Part shown: positions 8,770 through 17,644 of the stretch, piece by piece
How the letters are laid out: every line of letters starts with the position of its first letter
How positions within the stretch are numbered: the first letter of the stretch is position 1
Origin: Bacteroidales bacterium
Lineage (GTDB): Bacteria; Bacteroidota; Bacteroidia; Bacteroidales; UBA7960
Assembly (NCBI GenBank): GCA_003557385.1
Contig: PWON01000190.1
Span: 1 to 32,225 of the forward strand
Direction of reading: 5' to 3'
Length of the DNA stretch: 32,225 nt
Position numbers and translations under genes: made by a program
Notes under the pieces: generated by a model
What the model was told of the DNA's origin: nothing
Databases searched by the model: none
What the model saw: the letters and a program-made list of their open reading frames with translations, nothing else

Positions 8770-10704
8770 ATGGTAGCAAAAATCAAGAAAAAACTCCATG
8801 AGTCAAAAGCCGCGAGATGGGTGGTACTGATTGTAGTCAGTTTTGCCATGGCCACCAACTATTACTTTTACGATGCCCTGGCGCCCCTTGCAGACCTTAT
8901 TCGCATGAACCTGGGCTTCAGTTCCACCGAATACGGCTTTTTTATTTCTGCCTATTCCATTCCAAATGTGTTTCTGGCCATGGCAGTCCTGGGTGGCATT
9001 ATCCTCGACCGCATCGGGATCCGGATCACCGGGTTTTCTTTTATCTTTTTAATGGGCCTGGGGGGTACAATTACTGCCTATGGCGCTTCCGATGCCTTTC
9101 TTAGCGGGGGGGTCGGATATAACTTCATGAATTCATTTTTGACCGGCTATTCTCCGGCCCTGAAAATGATGTCGTTGGGTTTCTTTATTTTCGGTTTGGG
9201 TGCAGAAACCAGCATCGTGGTGTTGTCAAAGGTGATTGTAAAATGGTTTAAAGGCAGGGAACTTGCCCTGGCATTGGGGTTAAATCTGGCCATAGGTCGT
9301 TTGGGCGCAGCCCTGGCGTTTACAATGTCGCCCAGGTTGATCTATCCCGAATGGACCACGGCCATTTGGTTCGGCGCCATGCTGCTATGGTTGGGCCTGC
9401 TTGCCTTCCTGTTTTATATGTTCATGGACCTGAAGCTCGATCGCCAGGTGAAGATCAACGTGAAAGACCCCGAGGATGAATTCAAGTGGAAAGACCTGAA
9501 AGATTTGGTTACCAACCGCTCGGTAATCTATATCACCTTGCTTTGTGTGACCTTTTATTCAGCCGTATTTCCTTTCCTCAAGTTTGCCCCCGACCTGCTG
9601 ATGAATAAATTTTCCATGCCTCGGGCACTGGCAGGCGATGTAACCTCCTACCTGATGTATGGTACCATACTGCTGACCCCGCTGTTTGGGTGGGTAGCGG
9701 ATAACAAGGGTAAAAGCGCCACCCTGATGTACCTGGGATCGGCCCTGCTTATAATAGCCCACCTGATGTTTGCCAAAACATACATCGAACCACGCATACC
9801 CATTGTGTTGCTTGGCATCGCTTTCTCACTGGTCCCTGCTGCCATGTGGCCCGCCGTGACCAAAATTGTCAGGCAAAGCAAACTGGGCACGGCCTATGGT
9901 TTTATGTTCTCGGTGCAAAATATTGGGCTTTGGTTCTTCCCTTTACTCATTGGTTTTGTGCTCGATACATCCAACCCCTTTTACAGGACAGAAATCGGCA
10001 CTTTAGAATTTACCGGAATACAGCAAGACGATCTCCAATACAGGGGGAAATACATCAACAGAAAGGGGGAACCGAATGCCAATATGAGCATTCATGTGAA
10101 TGTTTCGGTCTTCGAAGACAGCATCAGCGGCAATGTCATTTGGCGTGAAGTGCATATGGTGGAAACCAATGCCGGCGGGGAGTTTGACATGCACTTCGGG
10201 CATGGTGACGTGATTTCCAATGTGGATTTCAGCCAACTGATTGAACATGTACCCTACCGTGCTGAGATCATTGCCACCAGAAGAAGCCAGGAAGCACGCA
10301 TCTATGACGGAAGGTTCGAAGCAGACCGGGAAGGATACTTTAAAACCCGGGTTGATCAGGCTTACAGTCATTTGTATGAAAATACCCTGCGCGGCTCCAT
10401 CACCCTTTATGATGAGGACTCAGGCAGCAGGGTGTGGCAGGAAAACATACGTTTTTTCCTTGATGAACAAGGCAGCATAAAACTGCCCATGGGATATGGC
10501 CGCCTGGTATTTGCCGATCCTGTGTACTTTGGCCTGGATGAGGGGATGCATCAGGCCGAGGTGATCAAGCCACTCGACTACACCAACGCCATGCTGGTGT
10601 TTTCATTGCTCGGATTCATAGGGCTGGTGTTCGCGTTTCTGCTTAAGCGCGAAGACAAAACATCAGGATACGGGCTGGAGCGGCCAAACAAGGATATGGA
10701 TTAG
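8770..10704 (+). CDS. MFS transporter with a large periplasmic insertion between TM11 and TM12
   Basis: A 644-aa major facilitator permease. Twelve membrane helices can be traced: six before a cytoplasmic loop near residues 217-245, five more ending at FFPLLIGFVLD (about residue 399), and TM12 at YTNAMLVFSLLGFIGLVFAFLL (about 604-625). About 200 soluble residues sit between TM11 and TM12, where MFS proteins normally have a short loop. By MFS topology that loop is periplasmic. It contains two similar beta-rich units: residues about 443-479 (VSVFEDSISGNVIWREV...GGEFDMHFGHG) and 542-577 (GSITLYDEDSGSRVWQEN...GSIKLPMGYG). The first resembles the 'SG..vY.E...TN..G.f...iG.G' domain common in secreted Bacteroidota proteins. 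Substrate unknown. Start chosen at the first Met, 11 nt after merR. Confidence 0.9.
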   Translation: MVAKIKKKLHESKAARWVVLIVVSFAMATNYYFYDALAPLADLIRMNLGFSSTEYGFFISAYSIPNVFLAMAVLGGIILDRIGIRITGFSFIFLMGLGGTITAYGASDAFLSGGVGYNFMNSFLTGYSPALKMMSLGFFIFGLGAETSIVVLSKVIVKWFKGRELALALGLNLAIGRLGAALAFTMSPRLIYPEWTTAIWFGAMLLWLGLLAFLFYMFMDLKLDRQVKINVKDPEDEFKWKDLKDLVTNRSVIYITLLCVTFYSAVFPFLKFAPDLLMNKFSMPRALAGDVTSYLMYGTILLTPLFGWVADNKGKSATLMYLGSALLIIAHLMFAKTYIEPRIPIVLLGIAFSLVPAAMWPAVTKIVRQSKLGTAYGFMFSVQNIGLWFFPLLIGFVLDTSNPFYRTEIGTLEFTGIQQDDLQYRGKYINRKGEPNANMSIHVNVSVFEDSISGNVIWREVHMVETNAGGEFDMHFGHGDVISNVDFSQLIEHVPYRAEIIATRRSQEARIYDGRFEADREGYFKTRVDQAYSHLYENTLRGSITLYDEDSGSRVWQENIRFFLDEQGSIKLPMGYGRLVFADPVYFGLDEGMHQAEVIKPLDYTNAMLVFSLLGFIGLVFAFLLKREDKTSGYGLERPNKDMD

Positions 10705-10720
10705 AGAACAGCGTTATGCC

Positions 10721-11686
10721 ATGATCGTAGTAACAGGTGCAGCAGGTTTTATAGGCAGCTGCCTGATCAGTGAACTTAACAGGCAGGGTCACGGGGATAT
10801 TGTCCTGGCAGACGATTTTTCCCGCCCGGACAAAATGAAGAACCTTGCGGGAAAAACATATGCGGACATGCTTCATCGCGATGACTTGTTCAACTGGCTG
10901 GACAAACACCACCACCAGGTTTCTATTATTTTTCATTTTGGTGCACGCACCGATACAGCCGAACAGCGCAAAGCCGTCTTTGACCGCTTAAATCTGAATT
11001 ATTCAAGAAAAATATGGGATGCATGCGCATCGTACCGGATTCCGCTAATATATGCTTCATCTGCTGCCACCTACGGTGAAGGAGAACACGGATATTCCGA
11101 CGATCATGCACAGCTTGAGCAATTGAAACCGTTGAACGCCTACGGAAACAGCAAACATGCATTTGACTGCTGGGTACTGGATCAACCGGATCAACCACCG
11201 TTCTGGGCCGGATTGAAGTTCTTTAACGTTTTCGGACCCAACGAATACCACAAGCACAGGATGGCATCGGCCATTTTTCACTTGTTCAGGCAGATATCAG
11301 AAAATGGAGAGGTCAGGCTTTTCCGCAGCCACCTGCCCGGCATTCCGGACGGGGAACAACGCCGTGATTTTATTTACATCATGGATGTACTGGATGTTTG
11401 CCTGTTTTTGATGAACGAACGGCCTGAACCGGGTATTTACAATCTGGGCACAGGCCATGCAAGCAGCTACAGGGAACTGGCCGAAGTAAGTTTCCGGGCC
11501 CTGGACAAACCCCCTATCATCCGGTTTATCGACACCCCGGAAACCATACGCGACAACTACCAGTATTTTACCGAGGCAAACATGGAAAAATTGCGCAGCA
11601 CCGGTTATGATAAAGCCTTTTACTCACTCGGGGAAGGCGTGAATGATTATTTCAAAACCTATCTGGAGAAAAACCTGTACTTCTGA
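10721..11686 (+). CDS. hldD: ADP-L-glycero-D-manno-heptose-6-epimerase
   Basis: A 321-aa short-chain dehydrogenase/epimerase of the RfaD/HldD type, which converts ADP-D-glycero- to ADP-L-glycero-D-manno-heptose for the lipopolysaccharide inner core in the cytoplasm. The NAD(P)-binding motif TGAAGFIG (Gly6, Gly9, Gly12) opens the protein. The catalytic YxxxK appears as YGNSK (Tyr141, Lys145). ADDFSRPDKMKNLAGKTYAD and FNVFGPNEYHKHRMASAIFHLF match HldD closely. It lies 16 nt after the MFS gene and 1 nt before the ACP phosphodiesterase start, so it belongs to the same transcription unit. No other heptose genes (hldE, gmhA, gmhB) are in the window. Confidence 0.94.
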   Translation: MIVVTGAAGFIGSCLISELNRQGHGDIVLADDFSRPDKMKNLAGKTYADMLHRDDLFNWLDKHHHQVSIIFHFGARTDTAEQRKAVFDRLNLNYSRKIWDACASYRIPLIYASSAATYGEGEHGYSDDHAQLEQLKPLNAYGNSKHAFDCWVLDQPDQPPFWAGLKFFNVFGPNEYHKHRMASAIFHLFRQISENGEVRLFRSHLPGIPDGEQRRDFIYIMDVLDVCLFLMNERPEPGIYNLGTGHASSYRELAEVSFRALDKPPIIRFIDTPETIRDNYQYFTEANMEKLRSTGYDKAFYSLGEGVNDYFKTYLEKNLYF

Positions 11687-11687
11687 T

Positions 11688-12293
11688 ATGAATTTTCTGG
11701 CCCATCTGTATTTGTCCGGCAATGATGATGACCTGATTGTTGGCAACTTTATCGCCGACATGGTGAAGGGGCAACAGATCAATGGCTACGATCCCGGAAT
11801 TATTCAAGGCATCCGCCTGCACAGGAAAATCGATCAGTTTACGGACAAGCACCATGTGTTCCTGCAAAGCAAGGCACGTTTGCGTGCGAAGTACCGTCTC
11901 TATGCCGGCGTGATCGTAGATATGTATTACGATCATTTTTTGGCCAGGTACTGGCCAGAATATTCCCGGCATCCGCTCAGCGAATACGTTGCCCGGACCT
12001 ATACCCTGTTGCAGAAACATATCGACATGCTCCCACCCCGCGCAAAGTTCATCCTTCCCTTTATGGTTGATAACAACTGGCTGGTCAATTACGCCGACCT
12101 GTCGAGCCTTGGTAATAATTTTGGGGGCATGGCAAGGCGCACACCCTTTGATTCAGGAATGGAAGAAGCGGTGATCGATCTGAAATCAAACTACCAAACC
12201 TATGAAACCGAATTCAGGATGTTTTTTCCCGAACTGACAGAATTTGTTGCCACACAGGGTGTTTCTCATGCACACCATGGTCTTCATGTTTAA
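11688..12293 (+). CDS. ACP phosphodiesterase (AcpH family)
   Basis: A 201-aa member of the acyl-carrier-protein phosphodiesterase family (AcpH/DUF479), whose E. coli member removes 4'-phosphopantetheine from ACP. The start MNFLAHLYLSGNDDDLIVGNFIADMVKG is the family N-terminus, and GIRLHRKIDQFTDKH and VVDMYYDHFLARYW-like motifs carry the conserved His/Asp residues of an HD-like metal site. The ORF track begins 45 nt upstream inside hldD, but those 15 residues do not resemble the family. The ATG at 11688, one base after the hldD stop, gives the conserved N-terminus and suggests translational coupling. In Bacteroidota the family is widespread and the physiological substrate is not firmly established. 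Confidence 0.88.
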   Translation: MNFLAHLYLSGNDDDLIVGNFIADMVKGQQINGYDPGIIQGIRLHRKIDQFTDKHHVFLQSKARLRAKYRLYAGVIVDMYYDHFLARYWPEYSRHPLSEYVARTYTLLQKHIDMLPPRAKFILPFMVDNNWLVNYADLSSLGNNFGGMARRTPFDSGMEEAVIDLKSNYQTYETEFRMFFPELTEFVATQGVSHAHHGLHV

Positions 12294-12316
12294 TGTCCGG
12301 GCACAAAGATTTTTTT

Positions 12317-12324
12317 TAGCTTTG
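12317..12324 (+). promoter_or_regulatory. Candidate Bacteroidota -7 element for iorAB
   Basis: TAGCTTTG is an exact TAnnTTTG box preceded by a T-run, in the 73-nt gap between the ACP phosphodiesterase stop and iorA, 42 nt upstream of the iorA ATG. No clear TTG is seen at the -33 position. It would let iorAB be transcribed independently of the hldD group. Confidence 0.42.
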
Positions 12325-12366
12325 TAACCCAAACAATGTCGAAGCATATTATTAAACCAACCTTCT

Positions 12367-13983
12367 ATGAACACACGATTGCTTCTTGGTGATGAAGCCA
12401 TTGCCCAGGCCGGAATAGATGCAGGCATGTCAGGGATATTCGCTTATCCGGGCACACCTTCCACAGAAATTACCGAATACGTTCGCAGTTCGGCGGAAGC
12501 CAAAAAAAAAGGCATTGCAGCCAATTGGGCTGCCAATGAAAAGACAGCGGCCGAACAAGCATTGGGCATGTCTTATGCCGGTAAGCGAGCCATGACCAGC
12601 ATGAAGCATGTGGGACTGAATGTGGCTGCAGATGTTTTCCTCAACGCTTCCATTACAGGCGCCAATGGCGGCATCCTCTTTGTCGTAGCCGACGACCCGT
12701 CGATGCACTCCTCACAGAATGAACAGGATTCCAGGGTCTACGGCAGGTTCGCCATGGTTCCCATCCTGGAACCATCCAACCAGCAGGAAGCTTACGACAT
12801 GGTGCATCTGGGTTTCGACATATCAGAAAAATTCCAGGTGCCGGTCATGCTTCGCATCACCACACGCCTGGCACACTCCCGCGCCGGGGTGGCCAGAAAA
12901 GAACAAAGGGCGCAAAACCAGTTCAGTTTGCCCGAAGACCTGAAACAATTTATCTTGTTGCCGGCCATTGCCCGGAAACGCTACCAAAAACTTTTAGACA
13001 ACCAGGATGCATTCCATGAATTATCGGAGACGTCACCCTATAACCAATACCTCCCCGGCGAAGACCGCTCTATAGGCATCGTTGCCTGCGGACTGGCCTA
13101 TAATTACCTGATGGAAAATTATCCCGGCAGGAAGGTTCCCCATCCTGTGGTTAAAATATCACAATATCCGTTGCCAAAAAATCACATCGAAAAGCTGTAT
13201 GATGAATGCGAGAGGATCATCGTGCTGGAAGAGGGATACCCGGTGGTTGAAGAGGTGTTGAAAGGGTTTATGAATCTTGGCAAGGAAATTAACGGACGTC
13301 TTGACGGTACCCTGCCAAGAACAGGTGAACTCAACCCGAATCTGGTTGGTGCGGCGCTCGGCTTCCCCCAGGAAAAGTTGGCTGCCATTCCGGACCTGGT
13401 AACCAGGCGACCCCCTTCATTGTGCAAGGGTTGCCCGCACATAGACAGTTTCCTTGGCCTGAATGAAGCAATTGCCGAATATGGCAAGGGGCGCGTTTTC
13501 TCAGACATAGGCTGCTATACCCTCAGTGCCCTTCCACCATACGAATCGATCAACACCTGTGTGGATATGGGGGCTTCCATTACCATGGCAAAAGGTGCGG
13601 CCGACGCCGGCATGCACCCGGCAGTAGCTGTCATCGGCGACAGCACGTTCACCCATTCCGGTATGACGGGCCTGCTGGATGCCATTAACGACCAATCAAA
13701 CATTACCGTTCTGATCCTCGACAATGCCACCACCGGCATGACCGGGGGACAGCCATCTTCGGCTTTTGGAAGGATTGAAGAGATTTGTCGCGGCCTCGGG
13801 GTGGAAGAGGACCACATCAGGGTCATCAAACCCTTAAGGAAACAACACGAAGAAAATACCCGTATTTTAAAGGAAGAACTGGCCTATGAAGGCGTATCAG
13901 TCATCATTCCGCGCCGCGAGTGCATTGTTACACTGAACAAACGGATGCGCCTGAAATTCAAAGACAAAAATAAATCAACATAA
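12367..13983 (+). CDS. iorA: Indolepyruvate:ferredoxin oxidoreductase, alpha subunit (IorA), no C-terminal ferredoxin domain
   Basis: A 538-aa thiamine-diphosphate enzyme that, with IorB, oxidatively decarboxylates aryl 2-oxo acids (indolepyruvate, phenylpyruvate) to aryl-acetyl-CoA and reduced ferredoxin. The N-terminal pyrimidine-binding domain starts LLLGDEAIAQAGIDAGMSGIFAYPGTPSTEI. CKGCPH (Cys353, Cys356) and the ThDP/Mg site GDS...DN (Gly424-Ser426 to Asn453, the usual spacing) mark the pyrophosphate domain. Archaeal IorA continues into a domain with two [4Fe-4S] ferredoxin motifs; here the protein stops at about RRECIVTLNKRMRLKFKDKNKST with no such cysteine pattern. It is followed 7 nt later by iorB. 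The reading frame runs cleanly to its stop, so the short form looks natural rather than a frameshift. Confidence 0.92.
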   Translation: MNTRLLLGDEAIAQAGIDAGMSGIFAYPGTPSTEITEYVRSSAEAKKKGIAANWAANEKTAAEQALGMSYAGKRAMTSMKHVGLNVAADVFLNASITGANGGILFVVADDPSMHSSQNEQDSRVYGRFAMVPILEPSNQQEAYDMVHLGFDISEKFQVPVMLRITTRLAHSRAGVARKEQRAQNQFSLPEDLKQFILLPAIARKRYQKLLDNQDAFHELSETSPYNQYLPGEDRSIGIVACGLAYNYLMENYPGRKVPHPVVKISQYPLPKNHIEKLYDECERIIVLEEGYPVVEEVLKGFMNLGKEINGRLDGTLPRTGELNPNLVGAALGFPQEKLAAIPDLVTRRPPSLCKGCPHIDSFLGLNEAIAEYGKGRVFSDIGCYTLSALPPYESINTCVDMGASITMAKGAADAGMHPAVAVIGDSTFTHSGMTGLLDAINDQSNITVLILDNATTGMTGGQPSSAFGRIEEICRGLGVEEDHIRVIKPLRKQHEENTRILKEELAYEGVSVIIPRRECIVTLNKRMRLKFKDKNKST

Positions 13984-13990
13984 CCGTAAT

Positions 13991-14578
13991 ATGAAGAATG
14001 ATATTATACTGGCCGGAGTGGGTGGTCAGGGCATACTGTCCATTGCGGCCATCATTGGATATGCCGCTGTAAATTCGGGGCTGTATCTTAAACAGGCCGA
14101 GGTGCATGGCATGAGTCAGCGCGGCGGCGACGTACAATCCCACCTGCGCTTGTCGTCTGATCAGATTGCCTCAGACCTGATTCCATATGGCAAAGCCGAC
14201 ATGATCCTGTCGGTCGAGCCAATGGAATCGCTCAGGTACCTGCCTTACCTTGGTCCCGAAGGATGGCTTATTACCAATACGGAGCCATTTATCAACATCC
14301 CCAATTATCCGCCCCTGGAGGAGATCATGCAGGAAATAAAGAAATTGCCCCGGCATGTGGCACTGGATGCAGGATCCCTTGCCGAAGAAGCCGGCTCAAA
14401 AAAGGCCGCCAATGTTGTCATCCTGGGGGCCGCTTCGCTGTTTCTTGACATCCCTTACGAAGGACTCGAAGAGGCCATCCGTTTTTTGTTTGGCAAAAAA
14501 GGGGATGATCTTGTGGAGTTGAACCTGAAAGCACTCCGGACCGGCCGTGAGACCGCGGCAAACAAAACCGTGAAATAG
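13991..14578 (+). CDS. iorB: Indolepyruvate:ferredoxin oxidoreductase, beta subunit (IorB)
   Basis: A 195-aa partner of IorA and member of the gamma-domain family of 2-oxoacid:ferredoxin oxidoreductases, which contributes to the CoA and catalytic interface. The N-terminus DIILAGVGGQGILSIAAIIGYAA is the glycine-rich family signature, and QAEVHGMSQRGGDVQSHLRLS is the conserved second motif. It contains no iron-sulphur cysteines, as expected for the subunit. The start lies 7 nt after the iorA stop, so the two form a bicistronic unit. Together with the candidate promoter upstream of iorA and a strong dyad downstream, iorAB looks like a self-contained transcription unit. Confidence 0.93.
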   Translation: MKNDIILAGVGGQGILSIAAIIGYAAVNSGLYLKQAEVHGMSQRGGDVQSHLRLSSDQIASDLIPYGKADMILSVEPMESLRYLPYLGPEGWLITNTEPFINIPNYPPLEEIMQEIKKLPRHVALDAGSLAEEAGSKKAANVVILGAASLFLDIPYEGLEEAIRFLFGKKGDDLVELNLKALRTGRETAANKTVK

Positions 14579-14584
14579 ACCCCA

Positions 14585-14622
14585 TGTTAAACAAACAGCA
14601 CCTGAATCAGGTTATATTAACA
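14585..14622. repeat. Nested inverted repeat between iorB and gcvP
   Basis: An outer inverted repeat TGTTAA (14585-14590) / TTAACA (14617-14622) encloses a near-perfect dyad ACCTGAaTCAGGT (14600-14612). The 7-mer AACAGCA also occurs twice in direct orientation, 25 nt apart (14594 and 14619). It sits in the 112-nt gap between iorB and gcvP. It could be a protein-binding operator for gcvP or an interrupted hairpin that ends iorAB transcription; there is no T-run right after it, so the operator reading is slightly favoured. No matching known regulator motif was recognised. Confidence 0.4.
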
Positions 14623-14690
14623 GCATGATGTAAACCTGCGGAGAAGGCTTATGGAACTGAATTTTATCTCAAATAAAACGGATTAAACCT

Positions 14691-17576
14691 ATGATAACGA
14701 ACAACTTTATTGACCGCCACAATGGCATCCGGAAAAAGGATGAAGAAGTCATGTTAAAAACAATCGGCATTGACTCTGCCGATAAATTAATCGATCAGAC
14801 CATACCACCCAGTATTCGTCTGAAAAAAGCAATGGATATTCCGGACGGCCTCAATGAATATGAATACATACAACACCTGAAAGCCCTGGGGCAAAAAAAC
14901 AAAGTGTTCAAATCATTCATTGGGATGGGATACTACAACACCATCATGCCCGGAGTGATACAGCGCAACATCCTGGAGAATCCCGGTTGGTACACCTCTT
15001 ATACGCCTTACCAGGCTGAGATCTCACAGGGAAGGCTTGAGGCATTGCTGAATTTCCAGACGGTTATTACCGACCTCACCGGCCTTGAAATTGCCAACGC
15101 ATCCCTGCTCGACGAAGCCACAGCCGCTGCAGAGGCCATGATCATGTTGTTTAACAGCAGGCCGCGCCAGGCGGTAAAAAACGGGGTCAACAAGTTCTTT
15201 GTATCCCGGCGGTGCTTTCCACAGACACTCGATGTGTTGAAAAACCGTGCCAGGCCCCTGGGCATTGACCTGGTTATAGAAGACCATCACCAGGCCTCGC
15301 TCAATGACGGCTTTTTTGGGGCCCTGTTGCAATACCCCGACGGTTATGGGACCATTAATGATTACCAGGATTTTGTCTACCAGGCCAAAGAACTTGACAT
15401 CCGCATTGCGGTTGCTGCTGACCTGCTCAGCCTCACCATGCTTGCCCCCCCGGGTGAATGGGGCGCCGATGTGGTGGTTGGTTCCGCACAGCGGTTTGGA
15501 GTACCCATGGGATACGGCGGGCCCCATGCCGGCTATTTTGCCACCAGGGAGGAATTCAAACGCAACGTCCCGGGCAGGATCATTGGGGTATCAGTAGATA
15601 AAAACGGCCAATATGCCTTGCGCATGGCATTGCAAACACGCGAACAACATATCAAGCGCGAACGGGCCACGTCAAATATCTGTACAGCCCAGGCCTTGCT
15701 TGCCAGCATCGCCGCCATGTATGCCGTATACCACGGGCCAAAGGGACTGAAAAAAATTGCGCGTCATATCAACATCCTTACGGGTGTGTTGGCACAGGAG
15801 GCCGGCAAATACGGTTTTAAGCAGCTGAACCGCTATTTTTTCGATACGCTGCTGATCCAATTGCCCGAGAATGTGTTTTCCGGCAACATGAAACAATTGG
15901 CGATTGACCACACAATGAACTTCCGGTACATCGATGATAAACACATTGGGATAAGCCTCGATGAAACCAACACTCTGGAAGATGTAAATACCATCCTTTC
16001 GGTTTTTGCACAGGCCGCAGGCAAAACGTTCACAGCGTTTGTATGTGACCCGGCAGAATGCAGCAAAATTACCACCATCCCGGACCGGCTGCAACGCGAA
16101 AGCACCTATTTGCAGCAAGCATGTTTCAACGCCTATCATTCTGAAACGGAAATGATGCGCTACCTGAAAAAACTGGAGAACCGCGACCTGGCGCTCAACA
16201 GGACGATGATCCCGCTGGGTTCATGTACCATGAAGCTAAACGCTGCATCTGAAATGTTTGCCCTCAGCTGGCCGGAGTTTGCCGGCATCCATCCATTTGC
16301 ACCGGTTGATCAGGCCGCAGGCTACCACGAAATGATTCGCCGGCTTGAAAAAGATTTGTGCGAAATCACCGGATATGCAGGCATCTCGTTCATGCCCAAT
16401 TCAGGTGCTTCCGGCGAATATACCGGACTGATGGTCATCCGCGCATATCATGAAAGCCGTGGCGAAGGCCATCGCGATGTAACCATCATTCCCTCTTCGG
16501 CCCATGGCACCAACCCGGCAAGTGCCGTAATGGCAGGAACCAGGGTGGTTGTGGTGAAATGTGATGAACACGGAAACATTGACATCGATGACCTGCGCAA
16601 AAAAGCAGAACAACACAAAGACCACCTGGCAGCCATCATGGTTACCTATCCCTCCACCCATGGGGTGTTTGAAGAGGAGATCCTGGAAGTAACCAAGATC
16701 ATTCATGAAAACGGAGGCCAGGTATACATGGATGGGGCCAATATGAATGCACAGGTGGGTTATACCAACCCGGCCATTTGCGGGGCCGACGTATGCCACC
16801 TGAACCTGCACAAGACCTTTGCTATTCCACACGGTGGCGGAGGTCCTGGCGTAGGTCCCATTGGGGTGGCCGAACACCTGCTACCCTTCCTGCCAACACA
16901 TCCCATGCTTAAAACCGGCGGGGAAAGCGGCATACCGGCCGTGGCCGCCGCGCCATTTGGCAGCGCCTTTATCCTGACCATCACTTACGGCTACATCAAA
17001 ATGCTCGGCGGTCAGGGACTGAAGGAGGCGACCAAAGTAGCCATTTTAAGCACCAATTATCTCAAGGCATCACTGGAGAAATACTACAAGGTCCTCTATA
17101 CCGGCAAAAACGGATGGTCTGCCCATGAAATGATCCTCGACTGCAATCCGTTCAAACGCAATGCATCGATCGATGCCATTGACATTGCAAAACGGTTGAT
17201 GGACTATGGGTTCCACGCACCGACGGTTGCATTTCCCGTGCCGGGCACCCTGATGGTTGAACCCACCGAGAGTGAGCCGCTTTCGGAGCTGAACCGGTTT
17301 ATCGAAGCCATGATATCCATTCGCAAAGAAATACAGGAAATTGAAGAAGGCCAGGCAGATGCAGAAAACAACGTGATCAAAAACGCACCACATACAGCTG
17401 CCATGGCTGCAGCAGACAAGTGGGACAAACCATACAGCCGGCAACAAGCGGTATTTCCACTGCCATGGTCTGAAGAGATAAAGTATTTCCCGCCGGTCAC
17501 ACGCATTGACGATGCCTATGGCGACCGCAACCTGGTGTGCACCTGCGATCCGATTGAAAGTTACGCCCAGGACTAA
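14691..17576 (+). CDS. gcvP: Glycine dehydrogenase (decarboxylating), P protein of the glycine cleavage system
   Basis: A single-chain 961-aa P protein, the homodimeric form with both halves fused, as in E. coli. It uses pyridoxal phosphate to decarboxylate glycine and passes the aminomethyl group to the lipoyl H protein. The PLP lysine is Lys708 in [18 protein letters not shown]. The N-terminal half has [44 protein letters not shown], typical of the family, and the second half starts near the [10 protein letters not shown] motif. It ends [12 protein letters not shown]. Neither gcvT nor gcvH is in the window, so the rest of the system is elsewhere. No glycine riboswitch is recognisable upstream. 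A dyad repeat precedes it and a weak hairpin follows. Confidence 0.97.
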   Translation: MITNNFIDRHNGIRKKDEEVMLKTIGIDSADKLIDQTIPPSIRLKKAMDIPDGLNEYEYIQHLKALGQKNKVFKSFIGMGYYNTIMPGVIQRNILENPGWYTSYTPYQAEISQGRLEALLNFQTVITDLTGLEIANASLLDEATAAAEAMIMLFNSRPRQAVKNGVNKFFVSRRCFPQTLDVLKNRARPLGIDLVIEDHHQASLNDGFFGALLQYPDGYGTINDYQDFVYQAKELDIRIAVAADLLSLTMLAPPGEWGADVVVGSAQRFGVPMGYGGPHAGYFATREEFKRNVPGRIIGVSVDKNGQYALRMALQTREQHIKRERATSNICTAQALLASIAAMYAVYHGPKGLKKIARHINILTGVLAQEAGKYGFKQLNRYFFDTLLIQLPENVFSGNMKQLAIDHTMNFRYIDDKHIGISLDETNTLEDVNTILSVFAQAAGKTFTAFVCDPAECSKITTIPDRLQRESTYLQQACFNAYHSETEMMRYLKKLENRDLALNRTMIPLGSCTMKLNAASEMFALSWPEFAGIHPFAPVDQAAGYHEMIRRLEKDLCEITGYAGISFMPNSGASGEYTGLMVIRAYHESRGEGHRDVTIIPSSAHGTNPASAVMAGTRVVVVKCDEHGNIDIDDLRKKAEQHKDHLAAIMVTYPSTHGVFEEEILEVTKIIHENGGQVYMDGANMNAQVGYTNPAICGADVCHLNLHKTFAIPHGGGGPGVGPIGVAEHLLPFLPTHPMLKTGGESGIPAVAAAPFGSAFILTITYGYIKMLGGQGLKEATKVAILSTNYLKASLEKYYKVLYTGKNGWSAHEMILDCNPFKRNASIDAIDIAKRLMDYGFHAPTVAFPVPGTLMVEPTESEPLSELNRFIEAMISIRKEIQEIEEGQADAENNVIKNAPHTAAMAAADKWDKPYSRQQAVFPLPWSEEIKYFPPVTRIDDAYGDRNLVCTCDPIESYAQD

Positions 17577-17612
17577 TTCAAAAGGCCATCAAAAGCTTTG
17601 CGTTCTGCCATT

Positions 17613-17644
17613 AAGGAATAAAAAACCAGGGCTCAGGATTCCTT
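17613..17644 (+). terminator. Weak terminator-like hairpin after gcvP
   Basis: AAGGAAT (17613-17619) pairs with ATTCCTT (17638-17644) around an 18-nt loop, followed by TTTATT. It begins 36 nt after the gcvP stop and runs into the last codons of the convergent acyl-CoA synthetase gene. The stem is short, so the evidence is thin. Confidence 0.28.

Noticed and set aside
11643-11687. Upstream start for the ACP phosphodiesterase as given in the ORF track
   Set aside because: The 15 extra residues lie inside hldD and do not match the family; MNFLAHLYL at 11688 is the conserved N-terminus.
14579-14690. Possible glycine riboswitch upstream of gcvP
   Set aside because: The conserved glycine-aptamer core was not found and the 112-nt gap is short for a tandem aptamer; only an inverted repeat is present.
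15024-15527. 167-codon minus-strand ORF inside gcvP, with similar ones at 16401 and 15672
   Set aside because: These are frame shadows of the conserved gcvP reading frame; none has recognisable motifs.
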